Shown here in pieces: positions 14,632 through 20,330 of a DNA stretch of 20,330 bases (position 1 is the stretch's first letter; every line of letters starts with the position of its first letter). The notes below the pieces were generated by a model, which was given only the letters and a program-made list of their open reading frames with translations, was not told where the DNA came from and searched no databases. The DNA is from a virus. The stretch covers positions 1-20,330 of the IMG/VR virus record IMGVR_UViG_3300038954_000112, one strand, 5' to 3'. Made by a program: the position numbers and the translations under genes.

Positions 14632-15702
14632 CTACGCTGACAAATGAACAATACCACACTGACTGTCCTCATCCGCTCTGATCTGTGGAACTTGGATTGA
14701 CATAACCTTGTAGTTCGTCACCATTCCACCCTGACTTCTCCATTCCAGGTTGGTCATCGCCATGCCATCCACGAGGCGTACGGTATCAGAAGTCATCTGA
14801 ACCATTACAGCATTGTCATCCGGCAAGTGATCAGCTACGGTCACAGCATCCAAGTTGGCAATTTCCAGAAGACGTTGTCTTACTGTCTTGCCGCTGGTGG
14901 CGTTGTAATCCTCATCAATGATGGTTTCCCAATTTGATGGAATGTACAGCACGTATGGGCCGTATTTGTTTTTGTCCAGCATCTTCTGCTTCATCTGAAG
15001 CACTTCCTCCAGAATACCTTCTGCTGTTTTGCCGGAAGCGTCCCAGGCAGTGCTGAGGGTCTGTGTCTGGCGGCTTGGGAAGCTCAAATAGGTGTAGATC
15101 GTGCCTCCACCAAAGCTGTAACTGGTATCAGTGAACAGCAAATCTTCCAACTTTTCACTTACTTTCCTTGCAGCTCTTTCAGCCTGCTCAGTGTCCAATG
15201 GGCTACCCATGTTACGGCTTGCGGCCAGCACCCTTGCGTTGATCTCATAATCGCTGTGGATTATAGGCAACGGAAGATAAGTAGTGCTGTAAGTCGGGCG
15301 GTCATTCTGTCCACGGGTCAATCCATCCATACTCATACTGGCGCTTCCACCATCATCAACAGAATGACTTTCCAGAACAGTGCGGCCCATACCATTTCCG
15401 ATGTTATACACCAGACCACGGCTGCGCAGGTCGTTAATGCCGATCAATCGCTCACGGCTTACTCTCAATACAGCTTCATCCAGTGCTTTCCACTCATCCC
15501 GGCGGAGTGTGGCATTTGCCTGGATTGGCATTGCTTTCAATTTGCCATTACTTTGCATCACGTTCCGGTAGGCCTGAAGGGCTCCGGTTTTCGTGTTGAC
15601 TACTACGAATGGGCGGAAGGCGTGTTTGTCCATGCCGTTTGCAATCATTTGATTGGCGACATTTCCAGTTCCTTGTCCATTCACTATTGCATCCATACTC
15701 AT
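14632..15702 (-). CDS. Major capsid protein, encapsulin-like (HK97 fold)
   Basis: This 356-residue protein follows the encapsulin/linocin-M18 pattern: RRDEWKALDEAVLRVSRERLIG (67-88 region), MSMDGL (123-128), YLPLPIIHSDYEINAR (142-157), PLDTEQAERAARKVSEKLEDLLF spine helix (168-190), GPYVLYIPSNW (248-258; T. maritima encapsulin has GPYTLVINTDRW), then AVTVADHLPDDNAVMV and VTNYKVMSIQVPQ. It carries about 60 more N-terminal residues than encapsulins, enough for a scaffold or delta-like extension. A strong SD (AGGAGG at 15716-15711, eight bases from the ATG) fits its high expression. A second ATG at codon 3 is a less likely start. Confidence 0.9.
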   Translation of the reverse strand: MSMDAIVNGQGTGNVANQMIANGMDKHAFRPFVVVNTKTGALQAYRNVMQSNGKLKAMPIQANATLRRDEWKALDEAVLRVSRERLIGINDLRSRGLVYNIGNGMGRTVLESHSVDDGGSASMSMDGLTRGQNDRPTYSTTYLPLPIIHSDYEINARVLAASRNMGSPLDTEQAERAARKVSEKLEDLLFTDTSYSFGGGTIYTYLSFPSRQTQTLSTAWDASGKTAEGILEEVLQMKQKMLDKNKYGPYVLYIPSNWETIIDEDYNATSGKTVRQRLLEIANLDAVTVADHLPDDNAVMVQMTSDTVRLVDGMAMTNLEWRSQGGMVTNYKVMSIQVPQIRADEDSQCGIVHLSA

Positions 15703-15710
15703 ATTATTTT

Positions 15711-15716
15711 CCTCCT
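15711..15716 (-). promoter_or_regulatory. Strong SD sequence of the capsid gene
   Basis: AGGAGG eight bases before the capsid ATG, within a 58-base A/T-rich gap. Bacteroidota genes usually lack such sites, and most neighbours here also lack it, so it probably marks a need for high or host-independent initiation. Confidence 0.7.
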
Positions 15717-15760
15717 AATTTCTGTTTTTACAAACTTTTTGTTTTTCTGTTTCGCAACTG

Positions 15761-16186
15761 TTACGCTATGCGAACAATTATACGTGATGCGGTATCTCCA
15801 CTGTCACTCAGATCAACTGCTTCAGTAGCATACGCCACTATTTGCACGTTGCCGCTGGTTTCTGCACGCAATCTTCCATTACCATCGCTTTCCAGCGCAT
15901 CTCCAATACTTACATCCTCACCTGAAGCGAGAATCATATTGGCCATGTCTCCACGGCGTGGAACCCATACCTGCACCGGATCACCAGAGCTGTATGCATC
16001 ACTGATTTCATCTCCTTGCAGCTCGTCTTCCAGAGCGATCATCAACTGAGCAGCACCCGCGGCAGTTGAATGTGCCTGCACTTTACCTGCTGATGTTTCT
16101 TCAACCAACATTCCTGGAGTGATTGCTGCTGCGGCAGTAAACTCCTCGTTGATCTTTGTGTAATCTTTTACTTTGATAGTATTCAT
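15761..16186 (-). CDS. Head decoration-type protein (gpD-like/DUF2190-like in appearance)
   Basis: A 141-residue alanine-rich acidic protein directly before the capsid gene. The motif set GMLVEETSAGKVQAHST, LMIALEDELQGDEI, DPVQVWVPRRGDMANMIL and VSIGDALESDGNGRL is that of small beta-barrel proteins found beside phage capsid genes, comparable with capsid-stabilising decoration proteins. A GAGG SD-like site (16198-16195 minus strand) lies eight bases before the ATG. Exact family is not certain. Confidence 0.7.
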   Translation of the reverse strand: MNTIKVKDYTKINEEFTAAAAITPGMLVEETSAGKVQAHSTAAGAAQLMIALEDELQGDEISDAYSSGDPVQVWVPRRGDMANMILASGEDVSIGDALESDGNGRLRAETSGNVQIVAYATEAVDLSDSGDTASRIIVRIA

Positions 16187-16247
16187 TTTATTTTCCTCGT
16201 TTTTGTTTCAACTCCAATGAATTTAGCCTTGTACAATTGACAAAAGC

Positions 16248-16727
16248 TTACTCGCTTTTCTGTTCAATTGTGTAATCCTCCAAAGGCGCCACTTCATCAG
16301 AAGCATTGGCCTGTGGAGTAGCTGCGCCTGCGGCTGAATAATCAGCTTCATTTTTTTGCAGGCTCTTGGCAATCTTTTCAAGCATATTGAAATTCATGCC
16401 TTCCAGCTCTTCCTGTTTCCAGGTGCCTTCTTCAGTGTTATCCTGGATTGCTTTTACCAGTTTTTCTCTCTCAGCCTTGTAGCTGGCCAAACCTTGTTTC
16501 ATTGTCTCTTGCATGCCTTGTGGCATCAGCTCAACAACTTCTTCGGCTTTGGTGTAACCTGACAGCGCTGATTTCAGAACATTGCTGTTCATTTCAGGTG
16601 TCATTTTCTCGATCATTTCAGGTGTCTGTTCAGACAGCCATTCCCGGTCACTTTCTGTGAACTTCGTGGAAGTGTTATTAATAAGGGCATCCACTTTTTC
16701 GGGGCAACATTTTGAATTTTTAGACAT
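16248..16727 (-). CDS. Predicted internal-start scaffold protein, 159 residues
   Basis: An in-frame ATG at 16727 (residue 387 of the fused gene) is preceded by AGGAGG at 16738-16733, five bases away, one of the best SD sites in the window and almost identical to that of the tail tube gene (AGGAGGACAA then A or T before the ATG). The product begins MSKNSKCCPEKVDALINN and is acidic, helical and coiled-coil-like, as expected for a scaffold needed in many copies. Lambda C/Nu3 and several HK97-like phages make scaffold from the 3' part of the protease gene in this way. Confidence 0.7.
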   Translation of the reverse strand: MSKNSKCCPEKVDALINNTSTKFTESDREWLSEQTPEMIEKMTPEMNSNVLKSALSGYTKAEEVVELMPQGMQETMKQGLASYKAEREKLVKAIQDNTEEGTWKQEELEGMNFNMLEKIAKSLQKNEADYSAAGAATPQANASDEVAPLEDYTIEQKSE

Positions 16728-17885
16728 TTTGTCCTCCTCGTTTTGATTATTGTTCTGTCCCGAAATTGGGACGTAATTGATTTCTTTTCTTACGGCAATT
16801 GGTTCACCTGTCATTTCCACACTGTCGTCTTCTCTAATGGAGTAGCCTCTGCGGAAATACCGGGTGCTGCCGTTATCCGCTACCTTGTAAATGAACTCTG
16901 TTTCGTACAAAGCCTCCAGCCAATGCAGCTTTCCATCATAATCCATGTCATCCAACATGCGCTGCAACTGATTCATCACTGCGGTGTATTCCTGGTTGGT
17001 GGTGATCTGATTGACTGCGTAACCTTGCCCGGCCAGCTGTTTCAGATGTTTGCTGTCCACTTCAAACTTGCCAAACTCCTTGAACAGAAGATAACGGGCC
17101 ATGCCAGCCACTTCTTTGTCTTCTGATTCAGCAGCATGTTCCAAAGCATTCTTGTTCAGTTTGCCGTTGTTGACTACCTGATATTTCAGTTCATCCTCAC
17201 TGCCTTCTTTTTCGCTGTTGACAATCAAAAGGTGGTTACTTGGCTCAGTGTTCTTTTCTTGTTTGAAAGTTTCGGTTTCCGTGCCTGTATAAACAGGTAA
17301 TTGTATTTTTTTCATATCATTTGTCTTTTGATTAGTCCTGATTCCGCATCCGTCCTGATAGCTGCATGCGCCTTGGGCCTCCGGCAATAGTGCAAGATGA
17401 TCAGGGCGGTAATTGCGTGCAATTCCAATGTATTGTTCTCCATTATGTTCTCCCTGCTTATCTTCATTGTCCGTAAATGCACCAATGCTAACATCCATTG
17501 CCTCACTATTGTTGAAACGCTGCAATAAGGTAGGTGAAATAGAATTAGCCCGTTCTACTTCAATCCAAACTTCTGCCCGCAGCCGATCCCCGTCCATGTG
17601 TACATTGTACACTCTGCCAAAAACCTGCTTATCTGATACCTGTACGCTGTTGGCTGAAACGTACTGCCCATCAATCTGCGGATGATTTTCTAATACAGGA
17701 ATGCCGTTCCAACTTTCAGGAAATCTGCCCAACTCTTCTGCTAAATGCAAAATAGGTCCTTGGCTTCCGTGATGCACTCCTTCACGCATCATTACAACAG
17801 GCAGCACAATGTAATCACGGTCCAGGTGCGTAGTTTGCCTGGCCGTGTAATCTCTGTTAGTTTGTATGATTCTTCTCAGCTCCAT
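16248..17885 (-). CDS. Prohead protease fused to scaffold
   Basis: A 545-residue protein. Residues 1-190 resemble DUF2213-type prohead proteases: VLENHP with His68, MDVSIGAF with Ser133 and NYRPDHLALLP with His163, a plausible His-Ser-His arrangement as in the assemblin/S78 superfamily. Residues about 191-386 are a linker domain with LHWLEALYETEFIYKV and YFRRGYSIREDDSVEM. Residues 387-545 are charged, helical and scaffold-like (ESDREWLSEQTPEMIEKM, MKQGLASYKAEREKLVKAI). The protein should shape and then mature the prohead by cleaving scaffold and capsid extensions. The ATG at 17885 follows the gp7-like stop by one base. An internal SD and start at 16727 would yield scaffold alone. Confidence 0.82.
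   Translation of the reverse strand: MELRRIIQTNRDYTARQTTHLDRDYIVLPVVMMREGVHHGSQGPILHLAEELGRFPESWNGIPVLENHPQIDGQYVSANSVQVSDKQVFGRVYNVHMDGDRLRAEVWIEVERANSISPTLLQRFNNSEAMDVSIGAFTDNEDKQGEHNGEQYIGIARNYRPDHLALLPEAQGACSYQDGCGIRTNQKTNDMKKIQLPVYTGTETETFKQEKNTEPSNHLLIVNSEKEGSEDELKYQVVNNGKLNKNALEHAAESEDKEVAGMARYLLFKEFGKFEVDSKHLKQLAGQGYAVNQITTNQEYTAVMNQLQRMLDDMDYDGKLHWLEALYETEFIYKVADNGSTRYFRRGYSIREDDSVEMTGEPIAVRKEINYVPISGQNNNQNEEDKMSKNSKCCPEKVDALINNTSTKFTESDREWLSEQTPEMIEKMTPEMNSNVLKSALSGYTKAEEVVELMPQGMQETMKQGLASYKAEREKLVKAIQDNTEEGTWKQEELEGMNFNMLEKIAKSLQKNEADYSAAGAATPQANASDEVAPLEDYTIEQKSE
16733..16738 (-). promoter_or_regulatory. SD sequence inside the protease/scaffold gene
   Basis: AGGAGG five bases before the internal in-frame ATG at 16727. 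A strong SD inside a coding frame and at the exact domain boundary is unlikely to be accidental and supports internal initiation of scaffold. Confidence 0.65.
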
Positions 17886-17886
17886 T

Positions 17887-18834
17887 TTAATTTGGGTTTG
17901 GGTTTAAGTTTGGCACATCCATCCCTTGTCGAAATGGAAGGGCGATGCAGCGGCATTGTGGATGGCGTGGTATCATTGTCATTATCTGATCCAACGTATA
18001 GATACTGCCTTGGAGGTCTGCACATAAATTACATACACGATTGTCTCCAGCAGTACTCCACTCCGCCTGCACATACACGCCCTCTACTCTGTAATTCAGA
18101 TATTCTTGTATCATTCCCTGGTGGTGCGCCCGGATTATTTCTGTGCGTGCTAACATTTCAGCTCTGCGTCTTGCACTGATAAAGCGGCCTAAACTATCTC
18201 TGATTTCCAGATTACCAGCTGCACCATTAATTGTTTGATTCAACAAATTTGCTAATTCCCTGGGTCCAGCTCCTCTTGCCAACCCGTCTGCCAATACTCT
18301 GCTGATTTGTTGGCTCATGGCAGAAGTGATTCCTTTCAATTCTTCAAATACCCGGGTATATAAAATCCCAACACGCTGAACGTGTACTGGGTTGTTCATA
18401 GCCAGATTGATATCATTGCCTGAAATTTCAATACCTATGCGCTGCATTTCTTGTTGCGCCCTGGTAACTCCTTTTTCATATGCTTCCCTGACATACATAT
18501 CAGTCCAGCGTTCATTCAGTGCATTGCCTGAACCAGGAACATTCACCACTTCCAGAATCCCTCTATCTACCTGCTCTTGTAACCAGTCCATGAATCCGGC
18601 CATTTTCTGCGAACTGGTTTCAAATGCAAACTGACGTCTGCCAGTCGGGCTCATCTGCATTGTCTGAATTGGCTGCAATGCGAAACAGTCCTGCTCAATG
18701 ATACTTTGACGGATAACTCCTCGCAGCTCCCTAAATCTTTTGCGCATTGCGGTTGCAAAACGATTGCGCAAGGTCAGGGTATGCGTTGGGTCATATCTGT
18801 TAACATTGGTCTGTATGTTGCAGGTTTCGCACAT
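17887..18834 (-). CDS. SPP1 gp7-like head morphogenesis protein
   Basis: A 315-residue protein following the portal gene. The C-terminal core (residues about 222-297) has RRRAEMLARTEIIRAHHQG, AEWSTAGDNRVCNLCADLQG and IPRHPQCRCIALP, the signature of the SPP1 gp7/Mu gpF minor head family, which associates with portal and enters the capsid. C268-x2-C271 with His291, Cys294 and Cys296 could form a zinc site. The N-terminus also carries a CETC pair. A 75-base A/T-rich gap separates it from the portal gene, the longest in the late operon, and no promoter box is seen there. Confidence 0.9.
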   Translation of the reverse strand: MCETCNIQTNVNRYDPTHTLTLRNRFATAMRKRFRELRGVIRQSIIEQDCFALQPIQTMQMSPTGRRQFAFETSSQKMAGFMDWLQEQVDRGILEVVNVPGSGNALNERWTDMYVREAYEKGVTRAQQEMQRIGIEISGNDINLAMNNPVHVQRVGILYTRVFEELKGITSAMSQQISRVLADGLARGAGPRELANLLNQTINGAAGNLEIRDSLGRFISARRRAEMLARTEIIRAHHQGMIQEYLNYRVEGVYVQAEWSTAGDNRVCNLCADLQGSIYTLDQIMTMIPRHPQCRCIALPFRQGMDVPNLNPNPN

Positions 18835-18909
18835 GTTTCAGTTTTGGATATAAATATAATATTGATTCGCTGATAAACAAAGTAATTTTAATAACTGCTT
18901 AATAACTAT

Positions 18910-20283
18910 TTATTCTTCTTCAAAATTCTCATCTGGCATTCCTTCCGTTCCTTCCTGCTCCTGTACCAGTTCATTCTGCTCAGCCTCCTGTATTGCCTCC
19001 ACTTCTTCATCTGATAATCCGAGTATAATTTTGAAGAATTGTTCTGGTGGCATTATCATGCTGGAAAATCCATACTGGCTATAACTTTTCAATGCATCAG
19101 CTCTTGTTTTCCCTATCTCTGCTTTTTCTTTCTCACTTTGAGCAAACAAATCACTCCACAATACCTCCCACTTTGTCACCTTGGGCAATACTCCGTACTG
19201 CATCAACCTGTCAACTAATTTCTGTATGATTTCCGGTGACGCATATTCCTGCCTTCTGTCCTGTATTACTTCCAACCAAGCTGATTTATCTTGGCTGCTG
19301 CTCAGCTCACCTCTTTCACTTCCTGTCAGTATTCGTTGCGGTATGCCCGTTGCCGCACTGATCATTTGTATCTGCACGTTGACATGTTCAGTTGGTGAAG
19401 AAACCTGGCTGGCTAATTCCTCCATCGTGATTCCTTCTTGCATGATGAATCTGCGTAGGTTGTGCTCATATTCATTCAGCTGGGTTTTGAACTTCTCAAT
19501 TTCCGCATCTCCAAGTTCATAATTCTCCCCATCCACTTTTCCTTGATAACCGGGACGGGCTCCACGCCAAAACATCTCTGCACTACCGCCTGTCAGTTTC
19601 TCTAAATCTTTCAAACGGTTGTACACTTTCTCCAACATCGGGGTGCCAAAGACTTCATCCTCCAGCGGGCTGTTGACTACATGCAGCACCCTGGAATGAT
19701 GTACAGTTAGACTGCTGTTTTCAGCGCCTCCTGTTCTGGTAGTGGAAACACGGATAGTGTATAATTCAGGCATGCCGTATCGTGGATTGCCCGGGTCTTG
19801 CACATACTTTGATATTGTTACATCTCCTTCTCCGAATGGCCGGGCGTATATTAATTTCGGGCTGCCTGTTACTGGATTGGCTGTTTCTCCAGATTGTTTC
19901 ACATCATCAAACCCTAATAACAGAATAGCAAATCTTCCAATACCTGATAGTTTGTCTAATCGTATCAGCTTTGATTTCAATTTCAGGCGTTTTTCCAAAT
20001 CAATCCAGGCTTGTTCAAATTCAGTTTTGTCCAGTTCTTTGTTCTCCATCAATTCCAATTTGCCTGACCAGGTTTTCTGAACCGGGCGGGTGATGATGGC
20101 ATTGGCAATGTCCTGACGGCGGAATAAGGAATAGTAATCCTCATATTTGATTTCCTCTGGGTAGCCAAGTGCTTCATATATGTCCCGGCTGCCGTTGTAT
20201 GCCTGTCCTAAGCGAATCAGCCATTTCTGCCGTTCCACCAATTCGCTATATACTTGTAATTTTTCATCTTTTGTCATTGTCAT
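18910..20283 (-). CDS. Phage portal protein (DUF1073-like)
   Basis: The 457-residue protein has the DUF1073-type portal pattern: RRQDIANAIITRPVQKTW, RLDKLSGIGRFAILLLGFDD, KLIYARPFGEGDVTI, HHSRVLHVVNSPLEDEVFGTPMLEKVYN, and later QIQMISAATGIPQRILTGSERGELSSSQDKSAW. The portal ring forms the DNA entry vertex. The tail is acidic (EQEGTEGMPDENFEEE). The first ATG at 20283 is preferred over the one at codon 3, because AGAGGG stands at an appropriate distance upstream. Placed between terminase and gp7-like genes, as usual. Confidence 0.92.
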   Translation of the reverse strand: MTMTKDEKLQVYSELVERQKWLIRLGQAYNGSRDIYEALGYPEEIKYEDYYSLFRRQDIANAIITRPVQKTWSGKLELMENKELDKTEFEQAWIDLEKRLKLKSKLIRLDKLSGIGRFAILLLGFDDVKQSGETANPVTGSPKLIYARPFGEGDVTISKYVQDPGNPRYGMPELYTIRVSTTRTGGAENSSLTVHHSRVLHVVNSPLEDEVFGTPMLEKVYNRLKDLEKLTGGSAEMFWRGARPGYQGKVDGENYELGDAEIEKFKTQLNEYEHNLRRFIMQEGITMEELASQVSSPTEHVNVQIQMISAATGIPQRILTGSERGELSSSQDKSAWLEVIQDRRQEYASPEIIQKLVDRLMQYGVLPKVTKWEVLWSDLFAQSEKEKAEIGKTRADALKSYSQYGFSSMIMPPEQFFKIILGLSDEEVEAIQEAEQNELVQEQEGTEGMPDENFEEE

Positions 20284-20285
20284 GA

Positions 20286-20330
20286 TTATATCCCTCTGCT
20301 TTTCTTCTTTCTACTCAATTTTGCAAATGC
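20286..20330 (-). CDS. C-terminal tail of an upstream gene, probably terminase large subunit (partial)
   Basis: Reading in from the right edge, one frame gives 14 residues ending GI then TAA at 20288-20286, two bases before the portal ATG. The peptide (AFAKLSRKKKSRGI) is basic, as terminase large-subunit tails often are. Identification as terminase rests on position alone. Confidence 0.45.
   Translation of the reverse strand, partial: AFAKLSRKKKSRGI

Noticed and set aside
1-20330. tRNA genes, CRISPR arrays, insertion sequences, integrase or attachment sites
   Set aside because: No cloverleaf, regularly spaced repeats, transposase or recombinase motifs, or paired direct repeats were noticed on reading either strand; a program such as tRNAscan-SE would be needed to exclude tRNAs fully.

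Overview
The window looks like part of a tailed double-stranded DNA phage (or prophage) of a Bacteroidota host with a non-contractile tail. The right-hand 17.8 kb is one unbroken leftward (minus-strand) late operon. Genes in transcription order are: the last codons of a probable terminase large subunit, portal, SPP1 gp7-like head protein, fused protease/scaffold, decoration-type protein, encapsulin-like major capsid protein, a small unknown, three carbohydrate/sulfate-transfer enzymes, head-tail connector, head-closure protein, gp10-like tail-completion protein, tail terminator, tail tube, two tail assembly chaperones, tape measure, a very large tail-tip/hub protein and a small coiled-coil membrane protein. 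I see no sheath or baseplate-wedge genes, so a siphovirus-like tail is the best reading. The host assignment is inferred from the AT-rich leaders without Shine-Dalgarno (SD) sequences, the Bacteroidota-style promoter match and the remembered look of the structural proteins.

The left 2.5 kb runs the other way (plus strand). It holds the C-terminal part of a PAPS-reductase-like (adenine nucleotide alpha-hydrolase) protein, a string of very small unrecognised genes, and a broken RNA ligase gene. None of these plus-strand genes has an SD sequence, and several gaps between them can fold into RNA structures. The clearest is a textbook H-type pseudoknot at 1696-1736. The RNA ligase remnant keeps its K-x-D-G active-site motif but appears frameshifted near its start and is cut off where the convergent late operon ends, which suggests a recombination junction at about 2505-2530.

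Most late genes overlap by 1-4 bases (ATGA or TAATG), so translation is probably coupled. A few products needed in large amounts (capsid, tail tube, scaffold, decoration) also have strong or partial SD sequences. One strong SD lies inside the protease gene and should start translation of a separate scaffold protein from within the same frame, a lambda C/Nu3-like arrangement.

The most intriguing feature is the cassette at 12239-14246: a DUF115/GT42-like transferase, a GT-A-like glycosyltransferase-family protein and a sulfotransferase, all translationally coupled and embedded between capsid and connector genes. I infer that it may decorate virions, or a host surface component, with a sulfated glycan. 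The sequence supports the enzyme families but not the substrate.
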